From NCBI RefSeq assembly GCF_014199435.1, contig NZ_JACIJP010000001.1, forward strand, positions 1,054,001 through 1,118,000: a DNA stretch of 64,000 bases. The letters run 5' to 3'. The translations under genes and the position numbers were made by a program. Source of the stretch: Sphingobium subterraneum (GTDB taxonomy: Bacteria > Pseudomonadota > Alphaproteobacteria > Sphingomonadales > Sphingomonadaceae). This document shows, piece after piece, positions 24,499 through 36,758 of this stretch. How positions within the stretch are numbered: position 1 is the stretch's first letter; every line of letters starts with the position of its first letter. Below the pieces are notes generated by a model that was not told the origin of the DNA, searched no databases, and was given only the letters and a program-made list of their open reading frames with translations.

Positions 24499-25125
24499 TC
24501 ACTTGGGCTGCAAGCGCCGCCACACCGCGATGCCGTATACGCCCAGCGCCACTGCCGCGAACAGGAACCACTGCACCGCATAGGCGAGGTGGTTATTCGG
24601 CACGTCATCGACCTTGGGCGGCGCGGAAGCGGTTAACCCGCCCTGCCCCTGCGCGGCGATCAGCATCGGGCGCAGCACCACATGCGGGCCGACCAGGCGC
24701 GCAATCAGCGATCGATGGTCGGGCTCCTGCGTGATCCACCCCGAGACGGTCCCGCCCGTCCAGCGGAGTTTCATGTCGGGACGATTGCCGATACCCAGCA
24801 GCACGAACGCCCCCGGCCCTTCCGCTCCGGTGGCACATTGCGCGATATAGGCAAAGCCGCTCTGTCCGTCGGCCGTACGCCCTGCCTGGGTCTGCCAACC
24901 CGTCACCCGCAAACAGTGGAACGACGAGCGTCGGAAAAGCACATCTCCGCTCACAGGTCCCATCCGCGGAAAACTCGTCGGCGGACGCGTCAGATTGGCG
25001 GAGAGCGTCGCAATCGCCGCGTCCTTCTGATCGCGCCGCTGCAATTGCCATAGACCCAGACCGATCATCGCGGCCACGGCCAGCAGCACAATGATGGTGG
25101 GCAACACCGGCAGGCGACGGATCAT
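24499..25125 (-). CDS. SURF1-family cytochrome oxidase biogenesis protein
   Basis: A 208-residue inner-membrane protein with an N-terminal membrane helix (PTIIVLLAVAAMIGLGLWQLQRRDQK, with the SURF1-typical G-x-W-Q-x-x-R pattern), a periplasmic domain and a C-terminal helix (AYAVQWFLFAAVALGVYGI). The NNHLAYAVQWF segment is a family hallmark. SURF1 assists heme a insertion into subunit I. Its ATG overlaps the stop of the DUF983 gene, placing it at the end of the cox operon. Confidence 0.92.
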   Translation of the reverse strand: MIRRLPVLPTIIVLLAVAAMIGLGLWQLQRRDQKDAAIATLSANLTRPPTSFPRMGPVSGDVLFRRSSFHCLRVTGWQTQAGRTADGQSGFAYIAQCATGAEGPGAFVLLGIGNRPDMKLRWTGGTVSGWITQEPDHRSLIARLVGPHVVLRPMLIAAQGQGGLTASAPPKVDDVPNNHLAYAVQWFLFAAVALGVYGIAVWRRLQPK

Positions 25126-25565
25126 TGCGGCAGATTCCCGGCGGGTGGTTCCGCGCTTTCCGGCAGAGCCACCACCAGCACGCCCTCGCGGGCGCGGTTG
25201 CGATATTCCAGCGCCAGCAATGCGCCCTTGGCGATCCGGAGCGAACCGATCACACTCGCAATCGTGAGCGGCGCCCACAGGATGACATGCAGCCAAAGCG
25301 GCGGATGGACCGAAAATTCGAGCGCAAGCGCCAGCCCCAGCATGACGGCGCCGATAATCATTGTCAGAAACGCCGCCGGTCCATCACCCACGTTGAACTG
25401 CGTGAAATCCAGTCCGCATTGGCGGCAACGATCCGAGAACGCGACCACCGACGCAAACAAGGTCCGCGCCCCGCAACGGGGACACAGACCTTGTGCGGAT
25501 GCTGTGATCAGCGGGCCGATTTTCACCGGCGCGAGCGGGGTATCCTGCGGGGCCTCTTCGGTCAT
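25122..25565 (-). CDS. DUF983 family membrane protein
   Basis: A 147-residue protein with an N-terminal zinc-ribbon-like pair (CPRCGARTLF and CRQCGLDF) and two hydrophobic membrane segments (about residues 70-115). The family is of unknown function but recurs in alphaproteobacterial cox operons between coxC and SURF1, as here, suggesting a role in oxidase assembly. ATG 25565 is used as the frame further upstream overlaps coxC coding sequence. Overlap with the SURF1 start indicates coupling. Confidence 0.88.
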   Translation of the reverse strand: MTEEAPQDTPLAPVKIGPLITASAQGLCPRCGARTLFASVVAFSDRCRQCGLDFTQFNVGDGPAAFLTMIIGAVMLGLALALEFSVHPPLWLHVILWAPLTIASVIGSLRIAKGALLALEYRNRAREGVLVVALPESAEPPAGNLPQ

Positions 25566-25587
25566 ATGCCTGTGGCCCCGCGCGGCA

Positions 25588-26409
25588 TCAGCCGCCGTGG
25601 ACCGGCGCGCCCCAGCCGCCCCATACATAGACGGCAACGAAGAGGAACAGCCACACCACGTCGACGAAATGCCAGTACCAGGCCGCCGCCTCGAAGCCGA
25701 AATGCTGGCGCGGCGTGAAATCGCCCCGCACGGCGCGGATGTAGCAGACGATCAGGAAGATCGTGCCGACAAGCACGTGGAACCCGTGAAAGCCGGTCGC
25801 CATGTAGAAGCCCGAGCTATAGGGCGTGCCACCAAACTCAAAGGGTGCATGGGCATATTCATAGGCCTGGATGGCGCTGAACAGCGCCCCGAGGATGATC
25901 GTCGCGAGCAGACCTTTCTTCAAACCATCCCGGTCGCCGTGGATCAGCGCATGATGCGCCCAGGTCACGGTCGTGCCCGAGCACAGCAGGATCAGCGTGT
26001 TGAGCAAAGGCAGCTCGAACGCGTTCATCACCTCAATGCCTTCGGACGGGAACAGACCCTTGATCGGAGCTAGAGCGCTAGGGAACAGCGAGAAATCGAA
26101 GAACGCCCAGAACCAGCCGACGAAGAACATCACTTCCGAGGCGATGAACAGGATCATGCCGTAGCGCAGGTGCAGCTGCACGACCGGCGTGTGATCGCCC
26201 GCATGCGCTTCACGGATAACATCCGACCACCAGAAGAACATCGTGGCGAGAACGCCCGCGACGCCCAGGAAAAACAGGCCGCCGCCGCCCGCATATTCAT
26301 GCATCCACATCACCGCGCCTACAGCAAGTGCGAGTGCCGACATGGAGCCCATCAAGGGCCAGATGCTGGGCGGGAGAATATGGTAATCGTGGTTCTTGGC
26401 GCCTGCCAT
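25588..26409 (-). CDS. coxC: Cytochrome c oxidase subunit III
   Basis: A 273-residue, seven-helix subunit of the aa3-type terminal oxidase in the inner membrane. Typical features are HDYHILPPSIWPL at the N-terminus, the proton-uptake-side region SEVMFFVGWFWAFFDFSL with conserved Glu, and the C-terminal YWHFVDVVWLFLF. It stabilises the catalytic core. ATG 26409 is supported by GGGAAG a few nt upstream. It lies between ctaG and the DUF983 gene. Confidence 0.96.
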   Translation of the reverse strand: MAGAKNHDYHILPPSIWPLMGSMSALALAVGAVMWMHEYAGGGGLFFLGVAGVLATMFFWWSDVIREAHAGDHTPVVQLHLRYGMILFIASEVMFFVGWFWAFFDFSLFPSALAPIKGLFPSEGIEVMNAFELPLLNTLILLCSGTTVTWAHHALIHGDRDGLKKGLLATIILGALFSAIQAYEYAHAPFEFGGTPYSSGFYMATGFHGFHVLVGTIFLIVCYIRAVRGDFTPRQHFGFEAAAWYWHFVDVVWLFLFVAVYVWGGWGAPVHGG

Positions 26410-26462
26410 TGTCTTGTCTTCCCTGTTCACGAAATTGTTCACACACGTGGGACCGCTAACCC

Positions 26463-27038
26463 TTAGCGCTGCTTTGCATCCTGCTCAACCGGATAGAAAG
26501 TGTAGCTCAGGGTTATTTCCTGTATTTTCTTCGCATCCGGATCATTGAGGATCTTGGGATCGACGAAATAGAGTACCGGCATGCGGATTTCCTCACCCGG
26601 CTTCAGCGTCTGCTGCGTGAAGCAGAAACACTGGATCTTGGAGAAATAGGCACCTGCCTCCTCCGGCGTGACGTTAAAGGTCGCGGTACCGGTAATCGGC
26701 TTGTCGGACATGTTGCGCGCGATGAAGATCGCCATGTCGCGCGCACCCACAGTCACCGTATCGGTCTTATGCTCCGGATAGAAATCCCAGGGCATTCCCG
26801 GAGTGACATTGGAATCGAACCGGATCGACATCAGCTTGCCCGCAACCGGCACCGTCTTGGTATCAGCGGATACGCGCATCGTCGTGCCACCATAGCCTGT
26901 CGCCTGACAGAACATGCGATAGAGCGGAACCGCTGCGAAGCCCATGCCGAGGCTGGCGAGCGCGGCCACGGTGGCAAAGCGCGCAACCTTGCGGTGCTTA
27001 CGCGACAGCTCAGCGCGCGGGTCGATGGCAAGGGTCAT
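26463..27038 (-). CDS. ctaG: Cytochrome c oxidase assembly protein CtaG (Cox11)
   Basis: A 191-residue copper chaperone that builds the CuB site of subunit I. It has one N-terminal membrane helix (VARFATVAALASLGMGFAAV), then a periplasmic immunoglobulin-like domain with the copper-binding CFCF motif (KIQCFCFTQQ) and MPVLYFVDP. Its ATG overlaps the stop of the 46-codon gene upstream. Confidence 0.96.
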   Translation of the reverse strand: MTLAIDPRAELSRKHRKVARFATVAALASLGMGFAAVPLYRMFCQATGYGGTTMRVSADTKTVPVAGKLMSIRFDSNVTPGMPWDFYPEHKTDTVTVGARDMAIFIARNMSDKPITGTATFNVTPEEAGAYFSKIQCFCFTQQTLKPGEEIRMPVLYFVDPKILNDPDAKKIQEITLSYTFYPVEQDAKQR

Positions 27039-27175
27039 CCGCCGTTCCTCAGCTTCACAATGGTGATGGCGTAAAACAGGATGACCAGCGCGCCGAGGAT
27101 CAGGCCGGTGACGATCGCCCGCCCCCGTTGTCGAGCGCGGATCTGATCCTGGTCACGAGGCGGCAGTGCGTTCAT
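27035..27175 (-). CDS. Small membrane protein of the cox operon (CoxF-like position)
   Basis: A 46-residue protein, easily missed: a charged N-terminus ([13 protein letters not shown]) followed by one membrane helix ([20 protein letters not shown]). Its ATG overlaps the ctaB stop and its stop overlaps the ctaG start, so it is translated as part of the operon. Small single-helix proteins at this position are known in alphaproteobacterial cox operons; no molecular function is established from the sequence. Confidence 0.8.
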   Translation of the reverse strand: MNALPPRDQDQIRARQRGRAIVTGLILGALVILFYAITIVKLRNGG

Positions 27176-28098
27176 GCATACACCCAACGGTCGACGACGA
27201 CCGCCCCAAAAATGATAAACAGGTAAAGGATCGAAAATTTGAACAGCCGCCGTTCCGCAAGCATTCGCTCCGGATCGCGCTCGCGGTTCACGCTCACCCG
27301 AAAGGCAAGGACCGCGAACAGCGCCGTCAGCAACAGCGCCGTCGTGCCATAAATCGGTCCGGTCAGCCGCAGCAGCACCGGCGCCATCGCCGCCGCCGCC
27401 ATGATCGCCGTGTAGCCCCAAATCTGCCGTCGCGTTGTTACCTCCCCGGCAACCACGGGAAGCATGGGAATGCCGGCATTCGCATAATCCGTCTTCACAA
27501 ACAGTGCGAGCGACCAGAAATGCGGCGGCGTCCAGAAAAAGATGAGGCAGAAGAGCGCAATGGGCAGAGCGGAGACATCGCCTGTCACGGCCGCCCAACC
27601 GATCAATGGCGGAAACGCTCCGGCGGCACCGCCAATGACGATGTTCTGGGCCGTACGAGGCTTCAACCAGACCGTGTAGACCAGCACGTAGAAAAGAATG
27701 GAAACCGCCAGAATCGCCGCAGCCAGCCAGTTTGCCGCAAGGCCGAGCAAGAGCACGGAGAACACGCCGAGCCCCACGCCGAAATGCAGCGCGGCCTGCC
27801 GGTCCATACGGCCCGCGGGAAGCGGTCGGTTCGCGGTGCGCTTCATCAGCGCGTCGATTTCCGCCTCATGCCACTGGTTGAGCGCTCCGGCGGCACCGGC
27901 ACCCAGCGCGATGCACAGGATCGCGGTAAACGCCAGCACGGGATGGATGTGCCCCGGCGCTGCGAGCAGACCGCACAGCCCCGTGAACACAACCAGCGTC
28001 ATCACCCGCGGCTTGGTCAGCGCAAGGAAATCCCGCCAATGCGCACAGACCGCCCCGGAGGCGGTCTGGCTTGTCTGGTTCACTATCACACCGGTCAC
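27172..28098 (-). CDS. ctaB: Protoheme IX farnesyltransferase
   Basis: A 308-residue polytopic enzyme converting heme b to heme o, a step toward heme a for the oxidase. UbiA-family motifs are present: [23 protein letters not shown] (with the NxxxDxxxD-like pattern) and the second region [20 protein letters not shown]. No Met fits the start; GTG at 28098 is proposed because GAGGA lies 8 nt upstream and the length matches the family. It is downstream of coxA. Confidence 0.93.
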   Translation of the reverse strand: MTGVIVNQTSQTASGAVCAHWRDFLALTKPRVMTLVVFTGLCGLLAAPGHIHPVLAFTAILCIALGAGAAGALNQWHEAEIDALMKRTANRPLPAGRMDRQAALHFGVGLGVFSVLLLGLAANWLAAAILAVSILFYVLVYTVWLKPRTAQNIVIGGAAGAFPPLIGWAAVTGDVSALPIALFCLIFFWTPPHFWSLALFVKTDYANAGIPMLPVVAGEVTTRRQIWGYTAIMAAAAMAPVLLRLTGPIYGTTALLLTALFAVLAFRVSVNRERDPERMLAERRLFKFSILYLFIIFGAVVVDRWVYA

Positions 28099-28183
28099 TT
28101 CAATGGTCCTCGGGGCTATCCGTGGGATACCGCCTTGTATCGGCGACCGGGCGCGGCTGACGCTGTGTCCGGTCACCAGGAGT

Positions 28184-30881
<2,698 letters not shown>

Positions 30882-31109
30882 AAGCGTCTCGATACCCCGT
30901 AACCCCTTGGCGCCGATCCCTTTGCCTGCAACCCGGAGAAGGCAGGACTGCGAACGGTCGAACAGGCGGGCTTATAGGCATGGTTTCGCGCCGCCTCAAG
31001 CGCCAAAACACGGATTTCCTTCGCGGTTGCAACGGCGCGCCAACACCCCTATCTGCCGGTGCGCGTGCGACCCGCGCGCGCGGGAACACAACGGGGAATA
31101 GCAGTCGCG

Positions 31110-31691
31110 ATGACAGATGAGGAAGTACTGGCGGAATTCCGGGCGGCAGAGGCTCTTCTGGAGGGTCATTTCATCCTCTCCTCCGGACGCAGGAGCGCAA
31201 ACTATCTGCAATGCGCCCGCGTGCTGATGAACGCTGAGCGCGCCGGAAAGCTGGCCCGCGCTCTTGCTCAGAAGCTTCCTCGGGAACTGCGCGCTGAAAT
31301 CGATCTGGTGGTATCGCCCGCCATGGGTGGCATCATCATCGGCCATGAAATGGGCCGCGCTCTCGACGTCGATGCAATCTTTCTGGAGCGCCCCGAAGGC
31401 ACGTTCGAACTGCGCCGCGGATTTGACATCGCGGAAGGACAAAAGGTTCTGCTGGTCGAGGATGTCGTGACGACCGGGCTGTCCTCGCGTCAGGCGATGG
31501 ATGCGGTGCGCGACGCGGGTGGCGTCGTGCTGGCAGAAGCCGCACTGGTCGACCGGTCGGCCGGTGAGGCTGATCTGGGCGTGCCCTTCTATCCCCTCGT
31601 GTCGCTGAACTTCCCGGTGTACGACCCTGCCGACGTGCCGCCCGAGCTGGCCGCGATCCCCGCCGTCAAGCCCGGCAGCCGGAAGATCTGA
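31110..31691 (+). CDS. pyrE: Orotate phosphoribosyltransferase
   Basis: A 193-residue enzyme making orotidine 5'-phosphate from orotate and PRPP in pyrimidine synthesis. The PRPP-binding signature is [14 protein letters not shown], and the N-terminal [16 protein letters not shown] and [16 protein letters not shown] regions match the bacterial family. ATG 31110 opens the plus-strand run pyrE-pdxJ-acpS-lepB-permease; pdxJ begins 5 nt after its stop. Confidence 0.95.
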   Translation: MTDEEVLAEFRAAEALLEGHFILSSGRRSANYLQCARVLMNAERAGKLARALAQKLPRELRAEIDLVVSPAMGGIIIGHEMGRALDVDAIFLERPEGTFELRRGFDIAEGQKVLLVEDVVTTGLSSRQAMDAVRDAGGVVLAEAALVDRSAGEADLGVPFYPLVSLNFPVYDPADVPPELAAIPAVKPGSRKI

Positions 31692-31696
31692 CGGCG

Positions 31697-32431
31697 GTGG
31701 CCAGCACCCGTCTCCGCCTCGGTGTCAACATCGATCACGTTGCCACGATCCGCAACGCGCGCGGCGGCGATCATCCCGATCCGGTGCGGGCGGCGCAAAT
31801 CGTCGCAGCCTGCGGGGGAGACGGCATCACAGCTCATCTGCGCGAGGACCGTCGTCACATTCGCGACGACGACCTGGCGCGCATCCAGGCCTCCACCGAC
31901 CTGCCCTTGAACCTGGAGATGGCGGCAACGGAGGAGATGCTGGAGATCGCCTTGCGCCACCGGCCCCATGCCGCGTGCATCGTACCCGAGCGGCGCGAGG
32001 AGCGGACGACGGAGGGCGGGCTGGACGCCGCCGGGCAGCATAACCGTCTGGCGCCGATCGTCGCCCGCCTGAGCGATGCAGGCATCCGCGTCAGCCTGTT
32101 CATCGCGCCCGATGAACGCCAGGTTGAGGCCGCGCTGCGCCTGCGCGCGCCGGTGATCGAACTCCACACCGGCGAATATGCTCATGCCGAGGGCGAAGCA
32201 CGCGCCACCGAACTGAAGCGCATCGCTGACATGGCGGCGCTCGCCGCGAAAAACGGCGTGGAGCCCCATGCAGGCCATGGCCTGACGTATGACAATGTGC
32301 AGCCTATCGCCGCGATCCCACAGCTCGCCGAGCTCAATATTGGCCATTATCTGATCGGCGAGGCGATCTTTTCTGGCCTTGATCCAGCGGTACGCAAGAT
32401 GCGCGAGCTGATGGACGCGGCGCGCGGATGA
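31697..32431 (+). CDS. pdxJ: Pyridoxine 5'-phosphate synthase
   Basis: A 244-residue TIM-barrel enzyme that condenses 3-amino-2-oxopropyl phosphate with deoxyxylulose 5-phosphate to form PNP (vitamin B6). Signatures include [39 protein letters not shown] and [13 protein letters not shown]. The start is GTG at 31697. Its stop overlaps the acpS ATG. Confidence 0.96.
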   Translation: MASTRLRLGVNIDHVATIRNARGGDHPDPVRAAQIVAACGGDGITAHLREDRRHIRDDDLARIQASTDLPLNLEMAATEEMLEIALRHRPHAACIVPERREERTTEGGLDAAGQHNRLAPIVARLSDAGIRVSLFIAPDERQVEAALRLRAPVIELHTGEYAHAEGEARATELKRIADMAALAAKNGVEPHAGHGLTYDNVQPIAAIPQLAELNIGHYLIGEAIFSGLDPAVRKMRELMDAARG

Positions 32432-32829
32432 TCATCGGGCTGGGCTCCGACCTCTGCAATATCGAGCGGATCCAGCAATCGCTCGACCGCTTCGGCGAAC
32501 GATTCGAGCAGCGGGTTTTCACCGAGGTCGAACGCGCCAAGGCGAACCGCCGCCCGTTCACCAAGGCGGGAACGCTGGCCAAGCGTTTCGCCGCCAAGGA
32601 GGCGTTTTCCAAGGCAGTTGGAACCGGATTTCGCGCGGGAGTGTTCATGAAAGACATTGGCGTTGTCAATGCCCGGTCGGGGGCACCGACGCTCGCTCTG
32701 TCCGGTGGTGCACTGGAACGGGCGCAGGCCCTCGTCCCCCCCGGGCATCGGCTCGCCATTCACATCTCGCTCACAGATGATCATCCATGGGCTCAAGCGT
32801 TTGTCATATTAGAAGCCTTGCCCGAATAG
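32428..32829 (+). CDS. acpS: Holo-[acyl-carrier-protein] synthase
   Basis: A 133-residue 4'-phosphopantetheinyl transferase that activates acyl carrier protein. Mg2+/CoA binding motifs are [12 protein letters not shown] at the N-terminus and [15 protein letters not shown]. It overlaps pdxJ by 4 nt (ATGA), an arrangement seen in many alphaproteobacteria, and precedes lepB by 25 nt. Confidence 0.96.
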   Translation: MIIGLGSDLCNIERIQQSLDRFGERFEQRVFTEVERAKANRRPFTKAGTLAKRFAAKEAFSKAVGTGFRAGVFMKDIGVVNARSGAPTLALSGGALERAQALVPPGHRLAIHISLTDDHPWAQAFVILEALPE

Positions 32830-32854
32830 CCCGCGCAATGCACAACAGGACGGA

Positions 32855-33775
32855 ATGGACATGGCGGCCGACAGCGTGATGGAAAACGAGCAATTCCCGC
32901 AAGGCCAAGCTTCGGCGCCCGACGAGCATGCCACAGCGAGCGTTTCTCCTGCAGCCGCGCACCATCATGTCGACTGGGTCGGGGAAATCCGCAGCATTGC
33001 CCTGTTGCTGCTTGCCGTTCTCGCGTTCCACAGCTTTGTCGCCAAGCCGTTTTATATCCCTTCCGAATCGATGATGCCCGTGCTGCTGAAAGGAGATCGG
33101 CTGGTCGTCAGCAAATATCCCTATGGCTGGTCCTATGTCTCGCCCAGCTTTCACCCGCTACCGTTTCTCAAAGGGCGTCTGTTCGGCACGTTGCCGGAAC
33201 GCGGCGACATCGTGATCGTCACTCCCCGCAACACCACCGAAGATTACATCAAGCGCGTCATCGGCCTGCCCGGCGACGTTATCGAGGTGCGCGCGGGACA
33301 GGTGATGATCAACAATATACCCGTACCCCAATATACGCTGCCGCCGCTGCGCATCCCGGTGGATGCGGATGCCCCCTGCCCGGCCTTCCAGTTTCCCGGA
33401 GCGCTGGTCCATGGCCAGGATGGCAAGGATGTGTGTGAGCTGCCCGTCCGACGGGAAGTTCTGCCCAACGGAAAAACCTATCAGATCATCGATGTCGGGC
33501 CGAGCGCGCTTGACTGGTACGGCCCGGTGCGCGTGCCGTCGGGACATCTCTTCCTGATGGGCGACAACCGCGACAACAGCGCCGACAGCCGCGCGCCGCT
33601 CGCCGAACGTGGGCTGGGGGGGCCGGTGCCATTCGAATCGATCGGTGGCCGGGCCGAATTCATCACTTTCTCGCTGAACGGCAACACGACGTGGAACCCG
33701 ATGACGTGGATCGGATCACTGCGCAGCGGCCGGGCCGGCACAACCCTGCGCACGCCACGGGAACAAGGGCGATGA
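32855..33775 (+). CDS. lepB: Signal peptidase I
   Basis: A 306-residue membrane protease that removes signal peptides on the periplasmic side. After a His/Ala-rich N-terminus and one membrane helix (residues about 45-65), the Ser-Lys dyad is visible as S72 in PSESMMP and K133 in DYIKRVIGLPGD. The signature MGDNRDNSADSR is present. Its stop overlaps the next gene's ATG. Confidence 0.96.
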   Translation: MDMAADSVMENEQFPQGQASAPDEHATASVSPAAAHHHVDWVGEIRSIALLLLAVLAFHSFVAKPFYIPSESMMPVLLKGDRLVVSKYPYGWSYVSPSFHPLPFLKGRLFGTLPERGDIVIVTPRNTTEDYIKRVIGLPGDVIEVRAGQVMINNIPVPQYTLPPLRIPVDADAPCPAFQFPGALVHGQDGKDVCELPVRREVLPNGKTYQIIDVGPSALDWYGPVRVPSGHLFLMGDNRDNSADSRAPLAERGLGGPVPFESIGGRAEFITFSLNGNTTWNPMTWIGSLRSGRAGTTLRTPREQGR

Positions 33776-34842
33776 CCAAGCGCAATCCCGCTCTGGAACA
33801 ACCCGGTCCCTCCGAACCGCGCAGCGAACTGGTCCATAAGGAATTTCAGCGCGCGATGGTCTGGCTTGGCGTAGTCACCGCCGCCGGGTTGTTCGTCCTG
33901 CTCATCCAGCCCATTCTCCTGATCATCGGTGCCATCGTCCTGATGACGATGATCGACGGCGGCGCGCGCCTGCTGGGCCGTGTCCTGCCCATTCCGCGCG
34001 GCTGGCGGCTTGCGATCGTCATTCTCTGCGTGCTCGGCTTTATGGGATGGACGGTTTATCTCACCGGTTCAGAACTAGCCGGGCAGGCGCAGGCATTGCG
34101 CGCGCTGGTCGAGGCGCAGATTGCCCGAGTGGGTGGCCTTGCGTCGCAATTCGGGATCACCGCCACGCCCGAAGATCTCAAATCGGTCGGACAGCAGATT
34201 TTTTCGTCGCTCGGCCGCGTCACTGCTGCGGTCTCGACGGCGGTGGGCGTCGTTACCAGCGCCGTCATGATGCTGATCCTCGCCATCTTCATTGCGGCGG
34301 AACCGGCCAATTACGAACGCGGCATGGCGTGGATGCTGCCGATGAACAAGCGCGAGACCTTTTACCGTGTGTCCACGAAAATTGGCTGGACCTTGCGCCG
34401 GTTGATGGCCGGGCGGCTGGTCGGGATGGCGGTCGAGGGCTTCGGCACGTGGATCCTGCTGATGCTCGGGGGCGTACCGATGGCGGCGCTGCTGGGCGTC
34501 CTGACCGGCATATTGGCGTTCCTCCCCAACATCGGATCGATCATTTCCGGCGTGCTCATCATTATCGTCGGCTTTTCGTCCGGTGTGGACACGGGACTTT
34601 ATGCGGTGGGCGTCTATCTCGCTGTGCAGATGATTGACGGCTATCTGATCGTGCCGATGGTCGCGCGGCGCGCCGTGGATCTGGCACCCGCCCTCGTCCT
34701 GGGTGCGCAAATCCTGTTTGGCGCGCTATTCGGTATATTGGGTCTTGCTCTCGCCGACCCGATCCTCGCGATGATCAAGGTCTATCTGGAAGAGCGTTCG
34801 CGGGAGAATGGCGCGGCACTGGCGGATGACCCGGCCAACTAG
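33772..34842 (+). CDS. AI-2E / PerM family transporter
   Basis: A 356-residue membrane protein with paired N-terminal helices, a cytoplasmic linker around residues 100-150, and the conserved C-terminal block GILAFLPNIGSIISGVLIIIVG followed by DGYLIVPMVARR and LADPILAMIKVY, typical of the AI-2E family exporter superfamily. The true substrate is unknown; some members are Na+/H+ antiporters. It overlaps lepB (ATGA) and ends before a terminator. Confidence 0.9.
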   Translation: MTKRNPALEQPGPSEPRSELVHKEFQRAMVWLGVVTAAGLFVLLIQPILLIIGAIVLMTMIDGGARLLGRVLPIPRGWRLAIVILCVLGFMGWTVYLTGSELAGQAQALRALVEAQIARVGGLASQFGITATPEDLKSVGQQIFSSLGRVTAAVSTAVGVVTSAVMMLILAIFIAAEPANYERGMAWMLPMNKRETFYRVSTKIGWTLRRLMAGRLVGMAVEGFGTWILLMLGGVPMAALLGVLTGILAFLPNIGSIISGVLIIIVGFSSGVDTGLYAVGVYLAVQMIDGYLIVPMVARRAVDLAPALVLGAQILFGALFGILGLALADPILAMIKVYLEERSRENGAALADDPAN

Positions 34843-34897
34843 AGAGTCGCTCGGTCCATCAGACGCACGCTCTTGCGGCGCCTATACCTCAAACAGC

Positions 34898-34937
34898 AAA
34901 AAGGCCGCCATCCCGAAGGACCACGGCCTGATTTTTT
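34898..34937. terminator. Bidirectional Rho-independent terminator
   Basis: AGGCCG (34902-34907) and CGGCCT (34924-34929) form a stem, flanked by an A-tract on the left and ATTTTTT on the right. It sits between the convergent permease and FKBP genes and can stop both transcripts. Confidence 0.75.
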
Positions 34938-34967
34938 GCTCAAGAAGCTGTTGCCAGCCCTTTCCGG

Positions 34968-35483
34968 TTACTGACCCGGCTGGCCGGGAATTCCGCCGGG
35001 ATGCGCGCCGCCCTGCATCATCTGCATTTGCTGCTGCATCCGCTGGATCTCTTCCTGTGATTTAAAATCGAGCAGGTGCACATCGAAATGCAATGTGGAG
35101 TTGGCGGGGATCGGCCCCGCCGCCTTCGCGCCATAGCCCAGGCTCGGCGGAATAACGACCTTGTAGCGGCCGCCCTTCTTCATTTTCTGGAGTGCCTGCG
35201 AGAAGCCGGGGACGACGCCGTCCACGGGGAACGCTGCCTGCGGGTTCTCGTCGAAAACCTTGCCGTCGTCGAGCTTGCCGACATAGGACACCAGCACCAC
35301 GTCGGACGCCGTCGGGCTCGGGCCCGTGCCTTCCTGCACCACCTCAAACTCCAGCGCGCCGACGCTTGCGCTCCCGGCATAGGCCAGGCCACCGGCGGCC
35401 AGCACCAGCGCGGCAACGCCGACCCAGAGTTTCGTCAACGATCCCTTGGCGATCGGGCGAAGCGGAACGGCGGTTACGGACAT
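34968..35483 (-). CDS. FKBP-type peptidyl-prolyl cis-trans isomerase
   Basis: A 171-residue isomerase that catalyses proline isomerisation. An N-terminal membrane anchor or uncleaved signal (LWVGVAALVLAAGGLAYAG) suggests periplasmic location. The FKBP fold follows: DVVLVSYVGKLDDGKVFDE, GVVPGFSQALQKMKKGGRYKVVIPPSLGYG and PANSTLHFDVHLLDF. The tail is Gln/Met/Gly-rich. ATG 35483 is chosen for the AAAGG upstream. Confidence 0.93.
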   Translation of the reverse strand: MSVTAVPLRPIAKGSLTKLWVGVAALVLAAGGLAYAGSASVGALEFEVVQEGTGPSPTASDVVLVSYVGKLDDGKVFDENPQAAFPVDGVVPGFSQALQKMKKGGRYKVVIPPSLGYGAKAAGPIPANSTLHFDVHLLDFKSQEEIQRMQQQMQMMQGGAHPGGIPGQPGQ

Positions 35484-35545
35484 GAAGGTGCCTTTACCCT
35501 GAAAATCAGCAGAGGGGCCGATGCCCCGGATCAACGATGCGGTAG

Positions 35546-35575
35546 AAACAAACCACCGACGCGCTGCGCCGGTGG
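35546..35575 (-). terminator. Probable terminator after rpsU
   Basis: Read on the minus strand, CCACCG and CGGTGG (35575-35553) form a stem around a GC-rich loop, followed by TTTGTTT, 14 nt after the rpsU stop. Confidence 0.5.
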
Positions 35576-35588
35576 CACAGCACCGTTC

Positions 35589-35795
35589 TTACCGAACGCC
35601 GTCGCGTTCCATGCGCTTGCGGTCCATCTTGCGCGCGCGGCGCACCGCGGCAGCCTTTTCACGGGCGCGCTTTTCGGACGGCTTCTCGTAATGACGGCGC
35701 AGCTTCATCTCCCGATACACGCCCTCGCGCTGCAGCTTCTTCTTGAGCGCGCGCAGCGCTTGGTCGACATTATTGTCGCGGACGATGATTTGCAT
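35589..35795 (-). CDS. rpsU: 30S ribosomal protein S21
   Basis: A 68-residue basic protein of the small ribosomal subunit. The N-terminal [31 protein letters not shown] matches S21, and the rest is an Arg/Lys-rich helix ending [10 protein letters not shown]. The start at 35795 gives the standard length; the frame continues a few codons upstream without homology. Confidence 0.96.
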   Translation of the reverse strand: MQIIVRDNNVDQALRALKKKLQREGVYREMKLRRHYEKPSEKRAREKAAAVRRARKMDRKRMERDGVR

Positions 35796-36048
35796 AAGGC
35801 CGTCGTTCTCCAATCCAGTGCAGCCAGACTCGCGGAAAACCTCCGCAACCGGCCAATAAGCAACAGAAAAACTTCGTCGCGGAACCCGTTTCCGCGCCGT
35901 GATGGCACGCCCCTACCAACATGATCGCCAAAATTCAAGGCAAAAGGCAGGCAAGTTGCCGCAGCTCTCCCTCCATGATTTGCGTCCCTCCAAGCTGTTG
36001 TCCATAGCCCCTTGGCCAATATCCCACGCCCGTGATATCCCGCCCGCC

Positions 36049-36645
36049 ATGACCAAGTTCACTGTCAATGATCGCCCGATCCAATACCGCATGGACCCGG
36101 AAACGCCCTTGCTATGGGCACTACGCGATGCGTCCAACCTTACAGGGACGAAGTACGGATGCGGCACGGGGGATTGCGGGGCGTGCATCGTGGACATCGA
36201 CGGGCAGTCGGTGCGCAGCTGCCGAATCAGCATCGCTGCCTGCGAAGGCCGCTTTGTCACCACGATCGAGGCGCTTTCGACCGATCGCAGCCACCCGGTA
36301 CAGCAGGCCTGGGTTGCGGAGAACCTCCCCCAGTGCGGTTATTGCCAGTCGGGGCTTATCATGGCCGCCGCCGTCCTTCTGAAGCGCAATCCGCATCCAA
36401 CCGACGAGCAGATCGACGGTGCTCTCACGAACCTTTGCCGTTGCGGCACCCAGCCGCGCTGGCGTGCTGCCATCCGCCGCGCCGAGAAGATCCAGGCCGG
36501 GGAGGAAAAGGTCGCCGCCGCCCCGCCGCCGGGTATCACGCCCGAAGACGCGGCGCGCGCCGTGCCCGCCCTGCGCGCCGTCGCGACAAAACCGGCAGCA
36601 GATGGAGTCGCGCCGCTGGCTACCCGCCCTCCAGCGGAACAATAG
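36049..36645 (+). CDS. Orphan [2Fe-2S] subunit of an isoquinoline oxidoreductase-type molybdoenzyme
   Basis: A 198-residue iron-sulfur protein of the xanthine oxidase family (IorA/CoxS-like). A plant-type cluster is bound by C38, C43, C46 and C58 (YGCGTGDCGAC ... RSC), and the second by C96, C99, C130 and C132 (QCGYCQSG ... LCRCG). Partners normally include a large molybdopterin subunit, but none is adjacent. A C-terminal extension of about 45 Ala/Pro-rich residues is longer than usual. The start at 36049 fits the family. A partner may be encoded elsewhere. Confidence 0.88.
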   Translation: MTKFTVNDRPIQYRMDPETPLLWALRDASNLTGTKYGCGTGDCGACIVDIDGQSVRSCRISIAACEGRFVTTIEALSTDRSHPVQQAWVAENLPQCGYCQSGLIMAAAVLLKRNPHPTDEQIDGALTNLCRCGTQPRWRAAIRRAEKIQAGEEKVAAAPPPGITPEDAARAVPALRAVATKPAADGVAPLATRPPAEQ

Positions 36646-36758
36646 GTTACCGAAATCTTTCAATTCGCTGACAAGGCGGTTCAGAACCGGCTCATGGACA
36701 GGCTGATAATCCCCTTGATCATGGAGGACCGATCCGGCCCTCTCGAGAGGAACTGATC

